Source: Calvatia gigantea
Lineage: Eukaryota > Basidiomycota > Agaricomycetes > Agaricales > Lycoperdaceae
Direction: 5' to 3'
DNA: 64,000 nt
Assembly: GCA_025093985.1 (NCBI GenBank)
Contig: JACAAK010000004.1
Location: 4,216,001-4,280,000 of the forward strand
Part shown: piece by piece, positions 47,692 to 60,155 of the stretch
How positions within the stretch are numbered: the first letter of the stretch is position 1
How the letters are laid out: the number at the start of each line of letters is the position of its first letter
Notes under the pieces: model-generated
What the model was told of the DNA's origin: nothing
The model's database searches: none
Seen by the model: the letters and a program-made list of their open reading frames with translations, nothing else
Program-made: the position numbers and the translations under genes

Positions 47692-49790
47692 CGCCTGCGT
47701 AGTGAGGGATCTGCGAAACCTGAAGAACGCCACAAACAGGGGGATTATATATTCTATGAATTCCATGGCTGGATGGAGAAGCATGGCGGGTTTGAAGGCC
47801 CCTCTAGACAAGCATCCACATGGATAGAATTCCTTGGCAATTCTCAATTGCTACCAATTGAGTAGGAATGCCCTAAGACTAATTGACCCATGTGAGGTAT
47901 GGAGCATAACCGGGCGTTATTAAGCCGGCTGAAGTCGGGGTACTTTTGAAAGCAGAAAGGGCGGGTATGAACAATATGCATAAGGGACAGTGACAGCCAA
48001 TAACTTATTGTGGGAACGATTGCGCCACTGTAACCCAGTGTTAAACTGCCCGCCAGACGACACTTTCCCAGGCGCTCCGCTTGCGGGTAGAAGTGGTAAG
48101 ACGTCCGGACAGCGCCTCTCGTTTTTTCCACCACCCCTGCCGAACTTTGGGACCCATGGATCTTTTCTACAAAGCACTTCACCGGGAAATGGGGCCCGAA
48201 CCTGGGCTTGAGCGCCTGTCGCAAGGCCCACACTTTACGCCAATGATAAAGCGTTCGGCGCCACGGGTTTATGCCCAGTAATCGCATGTTTTGTGCCAAG
48301 GCCTGCATCTGACACATGTTTTTGGTGCACTAATCTTAGGATGGTATCTAAATGGCGAGGTGGGGCGTTGGTGCAGGTGGAAATAAGGCGACGATCAGAT
48401 AGCGGATTTATCTGAGTGGACTGATCCAACGACATTTGCTCTGTTTGGTAACTCCTGCTCAACACCTTCAGGCTTGCGCTATCCGGCACTCGACAAATGT
48501 GTTGCAATCGCCTCTTGCCTCATCAAACTACCCTCGAACCCCAAGAAATCCCTTGGTGGTCTTCTACTTGCCTGCGCCGACGGGGCTGGTTGATCATTTA
48601 GCCAAGGTTTTAACCGGATGCACTAATGGGCCACCAGCAACAATGCATTTTGAGCCATGAGTTGGGGTGATGTTTTTGCTTCAGGCGCAGGGCTTATATC
48701 AACGCTGGCAGGCTTCGAGCTGCGGATGGCAGGTCCCCGCAGGGCCTCTTCGTTCGGTTTTGGTCTTCGTGTGTTCCATGGACGTGCTATCCCCCCGTTG
48801 AAAAGTCCTTGCCAGCAACTCTTCTAACCGAACCATGTGGAACACTCCTGCCAAGTCGATTGGGTACCTGGTCGGGATCCCACGTTACGTCCCATCAAAT
48901 GTAGCCTAAACCCCGTCTCACGCTTGGTTTACGCAGAGGCGCCTTCTCCGAAACCTTATCCATTTCTGCTTTCATACTTATGCTTTAAGGCTTGACTATT
49001 CGCGTTATTCCTCCAATCCTTATATAAGAGGCTTATATACTATAACAGTATTATTGGTGGCCGCCGGTGCGATTGGTTGCCCGACTTTCACTGATTGCTC
49101 GTGCGAAATTACTGCTCGGATGCAAGTTTAAAGGGGGGTACGCTGAGGGAAATGCAGGAGACAACTTGACCCCTGTGGTCGGGTGGTGCAACGTCCCAAG
49201 TTGTAAATTATACCGCTATTGTCAGGTTACCAGGACCATTTTATATTGATCTCCGTCGCAGCTTCTGCAGACATGTAATGAGTTCTGGACGTCATTTGAA
49301 GATAAACCCAGAAAAGTGAAGTTGATCTGCGAATTCCAAGGTGTGGGCAAGCGGCAGAACAACAAGGGGTCGTGAGGCATGATGACTCATGGTGGGAACG
49401 TGTCAAATAGATGGGCCATCACAAAGTTGGACAAATGCCTGATTTTCACAGAAGTTCAAATCCATACATCAATGTTAAGAGCTGGATACCCACGCCATTC
49501 TCACGTCCCGTGTTACCTAGCGGCCTACAAACTGGCCGAAATAACCAACCGACCGAGCGATGTCAGGTTTTAGGCCTTCTACTTCAGCGCCATGATGACA
49601 CCAAATAACCTTATTATCTTCATGAAGTCCCCCCGTGGCATCCTGATCTTTCTGTCAAACGAGCATCATGTGTTTTGATTAATCAATCATCGACAACGTG
49701 AATGATGAACACGTTAACGCTTACAGTTAAAGGTGAGACCCCCTGACTCCCTCCAAGCATGTTGGCAACCCTTTCCCCCAGTATACCCCA
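47692..49790. other. Divergent intergenic region, 2.1 kb, no gene seen
   Basis: Only short frames lacking domains. It separates the transporter (leftward) from the multi-pass membrane gene (rightward). Confidence 0.4.
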
Positions 49791-51036
49791 ATGGACCTTG
49801 CACTAAATCGAGCTGAGCTCACGGCCCTCTTACTGGAGAGTCTCGTTTATGGTATGTTCTTTGTGTCAGCTCATCCTTGTACAGATCTAAAATCCGGTAA
49901 AGGCATATTTCTCGTCTTGTTCGTCATGTTGCTCATTATTACCTTCTTGTCCAAGAAGAGGGCAATTATGAGTAAGAAATACATCGTACCGACAGGGACA
50001 CTGATGATGTTGGTTGCAACAACTGTCAGTGGAATCCCATCACATCCAACAGCTCCCGTGAGGTACTGACGAGGATCACAGCATTTGGTCGTGGATTTTC
50101 TGCGGGCTCTCGAGGCCTTCGTTCCTACCGACCTTCAACGAACTCCGGATCAGTTTTTCAAGAGGCTGGCACATCCGTTTGCTGTACTAAATTGGGCGTT
50201 GTATGCCTTACAAACCATACTTGGCGATAGTATTCTGGTGCGTGAGTCTATCAGGATGCCATCCAGCCCTGCTTATTGCTCCAAAGGTATGGAGGTGTTA
50301 CATGCTTTGTGATAAGAAGTGGTGGACAATAGTTCCTGGAGTACTATTGATTTCTTTTAACGTCGGTGAGCTCTTGCCGAAGCTTAATCCTCGAATTTGG
50401 GCTAATGATTTCTGTTAGTCAATTGGATCATCGTCACACGCGCTCTCACGCTTTCTGTCGGTGCCGAATTTATCATCTTGACCAGACCATGGTTATCTTC
50501 CTGGATCATTACCACCGCGGTTGTGCAGTTATGCTATTCCGGTGAGTCAAACTCTGCCTCGATGGGCTTCGGACCCACGCGTTTTCTTCCTAGTTGCGAT
50601 CGTCGCGCAGATGTGGCGAAAGTTCAAACAGGGATCGCGAGCTGTCATAGCAATTATAGTAGAGAGTTGCGCCATTTATACGCTCTTCGCAACCGCCCTC
50701 CTCATCGCATATGAGGAAGCGTCTGACCTGGATTGGATCCTTCTCGATGTTATCACCCCGCTCGTTGTAAGCATCATCATTGATGGCAGGTACCTTATTA
50801 ACCAGCCGCTACAGGGCGTTTCCTTCTGCCTTATTATTATCCAGATCCACATTCATTTCCAGAGGGAAGATTCCACAAACGACCTGACTAGTGACTGGTC
50901 TCCGCGAAATAGATCCACAGGCATAGCAATCTCAAGCTTCCACAGGAGTGAGCCTGATGTGGTGGCTGTGGTCATACCAGACCCCAAGTCTCTTGGAAAA
51001 CCGAGTTTGCAATCCCTTCGTGACGTTCAAGTATGA
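49791..51036 (+). CDS. Agaricomycete multi-pass membrane protein, first paralogue
   Basis: Seven exons: 49791-49851, 49903-50024, 50082-50237, 50287-50365, 50419-50541, 50594-50766, 50815-51036. The ATG at 49791 (MDLALNRAELTALLLESLVYG) opens the first membrane helix. Others include FLVLFVMLLIITFL, the conserved segment FAVLNWALYALQTILGDSILVWRCY, DKKWWTIVPGVLLISFNV, IIVESCAIYTLFATALLIAY and GVSFCLIIIQI. The overall pattern is about seven helices and a soluble tail of about 60 residues. This is a large expanded family in mushroom-forming fungi with no established function; a receptor-like role is often guessed but not shown. The gene is intact. It forms a tandem pair with the next gene, and its second half was copied to 40180-41056. 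Confidence 0.85.
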
Positions 51037-51875
51037 GCAAGGAGTTTAAACATTGGGTATTTATTTGGGTCTCGTTGTAGAACAGCGAGGGTCTCTGTGA
51101 GACGGGGTTTCGTCTGTTATTTATCAACATCGTGTAAATCAGTTTCGTAATTTTCGATATTTCCCTGGTCGTCGGAACCGCATCTTATTGAGGAAGGAGC
51201 AATCTGTGGGTTGATCCCAGGTGTTAAGGACAGTTCGATCAAGTTACTTGACATTCCTGCTGCAATTGCGTTAACCTGGCGCTGAAGCACTAGAACCATC
51301 TACTTACAAGCCTTGCTCATGAACTATCTCGCTCCCAGTTGAGCGCACTGTCAAATATCCACTGAGCGCCGCCGCTTGGAATGACAAGGATCCCATCAAT
51401 TACCAAGGAGGGTGCTGAAGGATCAAATGGCTAGCTTGTAAATGGCCCCACCCACCTCTGACAGGGTACATTCAGCGACACCGGGAACAACATTAAGCGA
51501 GCTTGCTCAGCGACTAAAGACGGAATAGCTGATGCGCCAGGTACGTGTTGACCACACCTGAGTCCACTGTCATTGCACAGTAACACTTCATAGCTTCAAC
51601 AATGGCAGACAGTAATCATGACTTCACTGCAAGCGGACCAGGTTGGGAGCTTCAGGAGTAAAATGCCCAGCCAGTCTTCCATGGGTTACTAACCTATAAT
51701 ATGCATTTACCTAGAGTCGCCCAACCACATACGGATGTATCCCGCATCCAGTTACCGCCACAAGTGATCTGAGAGATCTTCCAGGACTCGAGGATCTATT
51801 TTGGAAGTACGCGATGTGTTTCGGTATGCTCAGGAACAGTGCCATGCATAAACAGCTTAATTCCAGCTGGCTATA
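51037..51875. other. Intergenic region between the tandem membrane genes
   Basis: Noncoding; copied with its flanks to 41057-41895. Presumably contains the terminator of the first gene and the promoter of the second. Confidence 0.5.
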
Positions 51876-53230
51876 ATGCTTAAACCTGGATCTTGTAGGA
51901 CTAGGCATACTCTCCTCATGACTGGTATCGGCCTGTGTCTCGCCAGTCTTCTTGGCCTTCTCATCGAAAGCATCATTTACGGTGAGATGGATTCGAAGTC
52001 ATCGTTTGAGTTCATCGTTCATCCACCCACTATTAGGCCTCTTCTTGCTCCTTTACTTGGCCAACTTGATAGTCGCCAGTGAAGAGAAGGCGGTCCTTGT
52101 TTCTCAACAGCGGATGTTTCGTGTATCGACTTTAATGCTATTCCTTGCAACCACGGTACAAGGATCCCTGCGAAGATCATAGACATCTGGCGGTTAATGT
52201 TTCCACCCAGCATCTCACAATTGCGTTTGTTCGGCTAGCCATTGGATTCCAGCCCAGACTTGATGGGAGGATCGATCCCACCGTCCTCGCGGAGCTACAC
52301 AAACCCACTTACAAGATGAAAATTACAATTTTCTTCCTACAAACCATGATGGCTGATGCAGTTATGGTAAGGGATCTATTCCGAATGTTCTGTCTGTTGT
52401 CAATGGCTGAGGTCACCGGCAAGGTCTGGCGATGTTTCGTTATTTATGACAAACGCTGGTGGATCCTAATACCAGGTGCAGTTGCCATTCTACTTGATAT
52501 AGGTGAGTACTAAGCCTAGAACATTTTAAAACAATCTCAACTCCCCATAATCAGCCACCCTCGTTGTCAGGCTTGTGCCGGATATTCAGGTTCCCGATCC
52601 CTCCGGGACACTGGCTCTAATCCCGCTAGGGTACAGAATCGCATTCTTGTCTACGACGATGGCTCTACACCTTACCTGCAGCGGTAGGTTTTCGCCCTCG
52701 CCCAGTAAGCTTCATGTTGACGGCCATTCCAACAGCGGCCATTGTGATAAAAATCTACTTGACACGCCGATCCGTTCAGCACCTTGCTATTTCGAGGAAC
52801 GTATCCCCAGTGATTATCGCAATAGTCGAAAGCGCTGCCGTATACACGATCACAGTCTTCATTCTGCTCCTCTGTAACTTGCTCAATTCCAACGGCCAAT
52901 TTGTTATAATGGATCTCATTGTGCCACTCGTGGTGAGCCGAATAACCCATTGTTTGACGTTGGCATGCTGATGTTTTCGAAACACAGGGAGTGGTGTTCT
53001 GTTTGATCACAATCAGAGTACGTTTTTGTCTCCGAGCGACGCCTGGACCCACTGTGGATTGTACGACTGAGAGGGGTTTATCGACTTACCCCTTATCCAC
53101 TCCCCCACATAGCGAGAGTACAATCGGCGTAAGCCACTTCAGTGCTGTGCAGGAACGCTCGGTAACGTGTTGTGACGCCCATTCTTTGAGCAATGTTGAG
53201 CAAGGGACGCCCCAAGTTTCGGAGAAGTGA
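51876..53230 (+). CDS. Agaricomycete multi-pass membrane protein, second paralogue
   Basis: Start is ATG 51876, or the in-frame ATG at 51918-51920 (MTGIGLCLASLLG), which matches the family better. The family order is visible: LIESIIYG, LFLLLYLANLIVA, RVSTLMLFLATTH, then FLQTMMADAVM-VWRCFVIYDKRWWILIPGAVAILLDI. It continues with VSFMLTAIPTAAIVIKIYL, VIIAIVESAAVYTITVFILLL and GVVFCLITIRVR, ending at TGA 53230. Introns are mostly 52-60 bases (one at 52157-52210). The junction between STTMALHLTCS and VSFMLT needs an intron of only 22 bases (52684-52705), below the usual minimum; the paralogue has 52 bases there. Splicing of that intron is doubtful, so the gene may be impaired. Confidence 0.75.
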
Positions 53231-55481
53231 TTTTCAACAATGACCTTTAGCTGAACTCCAGATGGATTGATGCAATGAGTTTATGTAAAATGACGCTCCG
53301 AAGGACTGATTATCGCCTCGCTGTCTTTTCTCCGAGATACTTGTCAGAATGTGTTATATATATGTATTTGCTGGTAGATCTTTGATGGAATTTATTTAAA
53401 AGTTGCTTGGACTTTCTTGGGGGATTGTTGCGGCCTATGACCTCGACGTGTTGAAACATTCCAGTCCACTTCAATGAAACCCACTGTCAACACGCAGTAC
53501 GAATAGGCTAGAACTAATCAGAGTAAGCGCGCCCGTCGACCGGGTAGAATCTATGTGTAAATGAAGGTCCTGGGACGTTGTTTGAAGGGGCCTCCTTGAC
53601 ATGATCTTAGCCCAACCGGGACATCAATAGCCAATCCACGGACTGGTGGTATTCTTCAGCTGAACCCACTGGCACACAGCAGTCCATTTCAAGTCAGGTG
53701 AGTAAAACTAGCTCTTGGTCTCTCACCCTTGTCGTTTCGATAGGGCCTAGCATGCAAACGCCTACATAATCTCATCACCGCCTCTCCGCGTTACATCAGT
53801 CAAAACTCAATAGATATATACAATGTGTTAAAGAGAACAGACGTGAGATTCGCACCGCTAAGCACGGGAAAGCGCTAAGCAAATCGATTTGATTGCCCTT
53901 CTATACCCCCTCGGTACCCACAAAGAAGATAATCTTTGTTTGCGGACTACAACTCTAAAAATGCTATTTGAATTCGAGTTGATAAACCCAAATGGGATTG
54001 AGAGGTCCGTCGACGGAATCGGTGTTCTATCCTCGTTCGTATCTCTACCCACCCCACCCCCGCGAATCTCGTCTCTTTCGGGTGTTCTTTTTGGTGGCTC
54101 GGTTTGACTGGCTTACCGATTGCTGTTGGAGTGGAGGTTCAGTTCATGAATGATGACCGTATACATGAGGTACGCAGTGGAGATCCGACTATGGAATGTT
54201 GTTACCCCAAGTCCGACCACTTGGGGTTCCCATCATGCTTCCTGAGTCCTCGCGATCGGAATTACGTGATCGAGATCTTTCCAATCGCTGGATCCATGGA
54301 CGTTGTGTTGCCTCCACCGTAAGACTGGTGGCGAAGTCGGTTTATCAAGGAGGGCGCCTAGTTGTGGAACCACTAACGAGTACTATTAATTATTAATGGT
54401 TCCCATGGTGGTCTCCCATTTACGCTTAAGCGAAATAAGAACTTTTAGCTGTTCCGAAAAGGAGCGCCGAGGCTTGCTTTATGCAAGTGTTCCCTGTTTC
54501 TTCCGTGACCTTGTGGACCGCGGGGGAAAAAGCAGATTCAGAAACTGCTGGCATATTCATGGCCTCAAATCGTGATGATCGGAGCGCGGTAGTTGTTGTC
54601 ATCAAGTCTACCTCTCGGATGTATTCACCTGTCATATATCCTAAATCAACCATTTTCCAACTACGCACGATTGTACCGTGGGTGGACGCATAACGATGAA
54701 GGGGGATTAACTTGGGTCTCCCAATAATCCGCGGGTGCACGGTTTGAAAAGCTCCTCCCTAAGGCGCGACGATCCGATCGAGTGGTGCTTTTTTTTTGTT
54801 TTGCAAGCGGAGCATTATAATTACAATTACAGAAAGGGTTCAAGGTGATTTGGTTGGGTCTGGATCCTTTGGGTTCCGCGACACGGCACAAACTCTCGAC
54901 CGATAATTTGTTCCATTATTTGGAAGGTTTTCGACTCATGGAGTAGCGGACCACTCTCCGTTGACAGGGTCATTGGAGGGGGATATCAGGCACGAAGGGC
55001 AAGGGATTCCGCATTAGTAGGTGGAAGTGGTTTTTTCTCTCCATCGATTTACTTAAAGAGTGGCGTGGGCGTCAAAGGTGCCTGTTGCTTTGTTTTCGAG
55101 CGGAGACTGAAATGATGTCATCGCTATATTTCTGCCAAGGGTGATTGTGAGGTAAATTCCTGGATGTGGCCATCTAGAAGCGCTAGTGAAGCGCCCCAAG
55201 AGGAGCAAACAGATATATATCGTTGGGTTGCCAAGATTGACGCCAGCAATGACGCTCAGAGCTGAGCGTCTGAACTCCGAAAAGTGGGGATCAGCGGAGT
55301 AGGATGACAAAGAGCCAGGACGGCTTCCAGGGCTGAGGCTCAGTGGTTGATCGAACACGCTGATGAGCGAGTGAGTAATGGCTGACGGTGAGTGCCTATT
55401 ATTCTCGTTCTCTCTACCTCGAGGCAGGATGGTACAGTACATTCCAAAGCCTGAGCCTCGAGGCCCTCTTCCCTCGCTGCC
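53231..55481. other. 2.2 kb without recognisable gene
   Basis: Frames are short and featureless. A T-tract is present near 54790-54800. Confidence 0.4.
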
Positions 55482-57042
55482 ATGGCCTCCTCCTCCCGCC
55501 CTTCTCCCCCTCCACCGTCTCCCTCCTCTCCTCAATTATCGCAACAGCAAACTAATTCTTCTTCTGCTTCTTCAGTAATTACTCCACAACCCTTTCCCCC
55601 GGGTGCTGTTACACCCACCCAAACACCTACTCTTCCCCCGCCGTCATCTATCCCATCGTCCACACCGCCATCATCCACTTCTTCCTCAACCCCTTCCTCG
55701 ACATCTTCACAACCAACGCCCCCAACACCTACATCAACACCTCCCAATACCGATGGCAGCATCTCGTCAACACCGCCACTACCGCCGTCGACCATGGTCG
55801 TGTCGACACCCTCAACTAGCGTGATGATGTCTACCTCCGTGTAGGTTGCCTTCTTTTGCCCGCATCCTTTTTTTTTCGCTGACGAGTTTCGTCCGATAGT
55901 GGAATGTCAGATGGACAGTCATTCACGACGATTGTGCAAATGACGACTGTTGTCCAGCAACCAGCAACGATTACGAATCTCGCAACTTCTAGTGCAACAG
56001 CCGCAGGTGGCGGGTCGAGTAACACGGGCGCTATCGTCGGAGGCGTGGTTGGAGGTACGTCAATAGCCCGAGAAATATGTAAAATCTCATTCTTACCAAA
56101 ACTTGGCATTTACATACAGGTGTTGGGGGTTTGGGTCTCATCGCTTTCATAGTCTGGCTCATCCTTCGCCAACGTCGTCGGGCCCGCGAAGAAGAATTTG
56201 ACGGAAACTTTGATCCCGCCCGTGTCGTTCCCGGACATAATAGCGGCCTCAATCTTGGCGATGAAGGTGTTAACATCACCCCATACCCGTACCAACCCGA
56301 GATGGCACAACATCGCCCGAGTGTGGATCAACACAGCGAGTATACCAATCTTGCGGCTGCTGGAGGGGCTGCAGTGGGCGGGTATTATCCTTATCCGACC
56401 AAGGGACCGCTCTCCCCTGAGGCACAGCCCCCAGTGGGACCTGTAGGGTCTTGGCACGGGCATAGTCAGCCTGCGTATACTTCTCCCACGAGCGATGGGG
56501 GATACACGTCCTCCTCGCAATACCCGTCCCCGCTCTCAAATAGTATGTCTACCGCCGCAACGACTGCCGGGGTTGGAGGGGCTATGGGTGCGTACCTTGG
56601 AACGGGACCTTCACCTGGTCCATCCGAAGTCGGATCTGGATCTGTGTCTGGATCCGGCCATCAAGGTGCTTATGGTGCTTATCCTGGCAGCGGGCGAAGT
56701 GCGAAGGAAAGAGAGGGGCTTGGTGGGAGGTTAGTTGTTAGTAATATCGCTGGTGAGGGTAATCAAGCTGGTGGACCTCCTTCTGCGGTGGAGTTTTCTC
56801 ATCCCCAGCCCTATCAAAATCCTTACCACGGCGCGGGTGGTCCTTCTCTCGCCAACTCACCACCGCCTCACAGCGTAGGTGGAGTAGCAGGAGAGGAGAA
56901 ATCCGACCCTGGTCGGTCGGCAGCAGCTCTAACCACTGGCGCGGGTGTGAGAGTGCATCAGGACGCCGGGAGAGTACCTGACCCGGAGCCTGAAGAGATT
57001 CCGCCAACGTATGATAGTATACCTGCTTATGAACGTAGGTGA
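55482..57042 (+). CDS. Ser/Thr/Pro-rich single-pass membrane protein (Mid2/SKG6-like architecture)
   Basis: Three exons, 55482-55840, 55900-56054 and 56120-57042, with two GT-AG introns of 59 and 65 bases. The N-terminal 150 residues are almost entirely Ser, Thr and Pro, suited to heavy O-mannosylation outside the cell. One membrane helix spans the second intron (AIVGGVVGG-VGGLGLIAFIVWLIL) and is followed by the stop-transfer RQRRRAREEE. The cytosolic tail is Gly/Pro/Ser/Tyr-rich and closes EEIPPTYDSIP, a short C-terminal motif common to basidiomycete proteins of this type. There is no obvious cleavable signal peptide before the Ser/Thr region, which is unusual unless an upstream exon exists. 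A cell-wall sensor role is inference from the architecture. Confidence 0.8.
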
Positions 57043-57328
57043 TAAAATACCTCGAGGATTACCTTTGTATTGGACGTTTTCGACTTCATTCCCCTTTTTC
57101 TCTCTGTAGTATTCCCTTTTTTAAAATGAACTTATCTAATCTTATCGCACTGAGTTATAACTCCGAATGCTGATTCGCTTCTTGAATCCCCACCTCCACA
57201 CAACCACGCTGTAAGATGTGAAAGAGAACCTCATTCGAAGCAACCTCCGTATTCGGCGTGGAACTCTGCTTATCTACTTATATCTATTGTGCCCCACACA
57301 ATGTCCCCAGACAACAAACCCTTCCACG

Positions 57329-59572
57329 ATGGCTAAGCACGGGGAAGGTCGGCCTATGCGTAAACGCGATGAAGCCCTTCTCGCACGATTGGGCTATAAG
57401 AGCGAGTTTCGACGCGATTTCTCAGTGTGTACCAATACCAACAACCGGCTTGACAGCTCTCTGACTTATACGGCATGGCAGCTTGTGCATGCCATTGGGT
57501 TTGCATTCTCGATTATGGGCGTATGCGCGTCCGTTTCTACGACGTTTTTCTTTCCTTTGGTCACCGGTACGCTAGCACACCTCGAACGAAGAACGGAATT
57601 GATGATGGTTTTTTTAGCTGGTCATCTGGGTATGGTATTTGGGTGGATAATCCCATGTTTATTCGTCGTCTGTGTCGCACTGTCGCTTGCTGAGTTGACA
57701 TCATCTATGCCGTGCGTTCCTTCCTTTATCCGAACACCCGATGTCGAAACCGATCATAGCAACGTAGAACAAGTGCGGGGCTGTACTACTTCTCCGCCAA
57801 ACTTGCACCTCCGAAATACGCACCTTTGATAAGTTGGATAACGGGTTGGGCTAACGTGACGGGCCAAATCTTACTTGTGTGTTCGATCGAATTTGTCAAG
57901 TATGTTGCATATTGGGCCCGCTCTCCTTTGTGATAATTGACTTTTGTATCGCTCTTTCCAGTGCACAGATGATAACAACCGGTATCGCAGTAGGTTCCAA
58001 CGGTAAAGTCAACCTTGGCCCTGCACCCACATTCGGTATCCTTCTCGCGATCCTCTTCTCCCACTCGCTGGTCTGCCCATCAAACTCAAAAATACTCGCA
58101 CGGCTTTCGTTGGGAACCGGCATTGTCAATGGTACGCATCATATCATCCAGGGTATTGCTCAACACAGCCTAGTCTCACGCGAGCCTGTTTGCTTGTTCG
58201 AAAGTTGGCACTACGGTATCGACCGCAATTGCTCTCCTGGTTGTACCACGTGGGACTGAACGAGCTTCAGCTAAGGATGCATTTACGTTATTAGAGAACC
58301 ACACTGGATGGTCAAACAGTGCGTACACATCTTACTGCACTTCTCTCCACTATTGATGATACCATCAGATGCTTGGACATTCGTAATGTCATTCACAGCT
58401 GCGATGTGGGTCCTCTCAGGCTGTATGTCGCCACTCCGTCCCTTTCTTGTGCAACGTCCACTCACCTGCCCTCGACCAGACGACGCAGCAGCCCACATAT
58501 CCGAAGAAATGTCCTCTGCGGCGCGGACGGCTCCCCTCGCAATGCTCACAGGCGTGCTTGGAACGTCAACCCTCGGCCTCTTTCTCCTTATTGGCGCCTC
58601 CTTCGCTTCTCACCCCTCCGTCACGCGTATCGTCGATTCGAACCTCAGTATGCCGATGGGTCAGGTATACCTTGATACATTCGGGAAGAAGGGGATGTTG
58701 GCTGTCTGGAGTTTGTGTATTGCCGTCCAGGTGTGTTTTGTGTCTCCTCCATTTCATAATGTGGTTAACGCAGGTTTTGGATCTCCGTGCATGTGTAGTG
58801 GGTGAACGGAGTGACCCAGGGCGTTGACGCATCCAGGGTTACGTTCGCCCTCGCCAGGGATAACGGCCTCCCAGGCTCACGCTGGTGGAAACAGGTCCAC
58901 CCACGCACACACACACCCGTATATGCTGTATGGCTTGTCATGGCCGTCTCAGCTATAATTGGTGTCCTTGTTTGGAGTGAGACTGCTTTGTCCTCCTTAG
59001 CTGGGTACATTCGAGCCATACTTCAGTCCGGTACCCTTGGTTACTTACTACATTTTCGTAGAGCAACAGTGATAAGCCTTTACACGTCCTACGCAATTCC
59101 GATCTTCCTCCGCATAACTACTGGCCACAAATCATTCAAGCCCGGCCCATTTAACCTCGGCAGGTGGTCCAGGCCTATTGGAGCAATCGCCGTCCTCTGG
59201 GCACTCTTTGTCAGTGTCGTCTTGTTATTTCCATTGGACCCACACATTAAAACCTCCAATGACATGAGTGCGCCTCCTCTCCTAGCTTCATTTCTGAGTC
59301 CTGTAGGGAAGTGTTAATCATGCGGGCTAGATTATGCCGTCGTGATCGTCATGGCAGTATTCATCTTCTCTGCTCTCTCGTGGATCCTCTCAGCGCATAG
59401 ATGGTTCCATGGACCTGTGCCCAATATCTCACCAGACGAGATTGCAAGAGCTACTTCTGTACTTGAAGGCGAACGGGACGCTGAGACAGTGGCAGTAGTA
59501 CGAGGTGAGAAGCGGAGTGAGAGTGTAGACGACTCTGTAGACAAAATTATCCCGGAATCAAAGGAGGGATAG
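57329..59572 (+). CDS. Amino acid/GABA/choline permease (APC superfamily, Uga4-like)
   Basis: Multi-exon gene from ATG 57329 (MAKHGEGRPMRKRDEALLARLGYKSEFRRDFS) to TAG 59572. Family-typical segments: FAFSIMGVCASVSTTFFFPL, GHLGMVFGWIIPCLFVVCVALSLAELTSSMP, ISWITGWANVTGQI, DAAAHISEEMSSAARTAPLAM and GVDASRVTFALARDNGLPGSRWW, then HTPVYAVWLVMAVSAIIGVL and HGPVPNI near the C-terminus. About 12 helices are expected. The pattern of a cytosolic LARLGYK start and the SLAELTSSMP helix is that of fungal amino-acid/choline transporters. Substrate is not readable from sequence. It ends only 62 bases before the ribozyme repeats, which lie on the opposite strand, so the transcripts may converge. Confidence 0.85.
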
Positions 59573-59676
59573 ATTGAGACCGGTAGAAACTAGTGGCCTT
59601 TTACTAGTGTAACTTATATCTCATCTCCAGGAGAAGGTGATTCCTAAAAACCGTTGAGTTGTCCGATGGAAGAGAC

Positions 59677-59741
59677 AGCGCAACAGGCTGGGGAGCTACC
59701 CCAGCCACCTGTTTCGTCTTATGACAGACTCATCAGGCGCT
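59677..59741 (-). ncRNA. Hammerhead ribozyme, copy A (type I topology)
   Basis: Minus-strand reading gives: stem I 5' strand AGCGC; core CUGAUGA (59736-59730); stem II GUCU-loop-AGAC (59729-59716); core GAAA (59715-59712). Then a long stem III hairpin (GGCUGGGG-UAGCU-CCCCAGCC, with ACA/UGU at its base and a 3-nt bulge), cleavage triplet GUU, and stem I 3' strand GCGCU (59681-59677). Every invariant core position I can check is present and all three stems pair. Predicted self-cleavage lies between 59682 and 59681. GUU is an allowed but less common triplet. Confidence 0.9.
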
Positions 59742-60090
59742 CTGATTATCCATCAGTACCTACCAAACCAATAGAACGCGTACGATCGCGCTATATCTGG
59801 GGATGAGTATAATTAACTCGATCCATGGAACAGTTGACAAATGTCAACAAGCGCTAAAATAGTGCCCAAAAACTTAGCGCTTGTGGGCGCTTAAGTTATC
59901 GTCAGGAAATGTAAAAGTAAGGAAAACTTGTACTTAAGCGCCCGCGTAGCGCCCAAATGCGGAGCGCCCATTAAGCGCCCACGCACTTAAATACGAACAT
60001 TCTCGAAATAATGAAATGAACGTACCAAGTACCTAACGATGGGGGTTGAGGTGATTCCTAAAAACCGTTGAGTTGTCTGATGGAGGAGAC

Positions 60091-60155
60091 AGCGCAACAG
60101 GTTGGGGAGCTACCCCAACCACCTGTTTCGTCTTATGACAGACTCATCAGGCGCT
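60091..60155 (-). ncRNA. Hammerhead ribozyme, copy B (type I topology)
   Basis: Same layout as copy A, exactly 414 bases downstream on the plus map. Stem III reads GGUUGGGG-UAGCU-CCCCAACC: relative to copy A a C-G pair has become U-A by two separate changes, a compensatory substitution. Core, stem I and stem II are unchanged. Two ribozymes in series would release a 414-nt linear unit. Confidence 0.9.
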
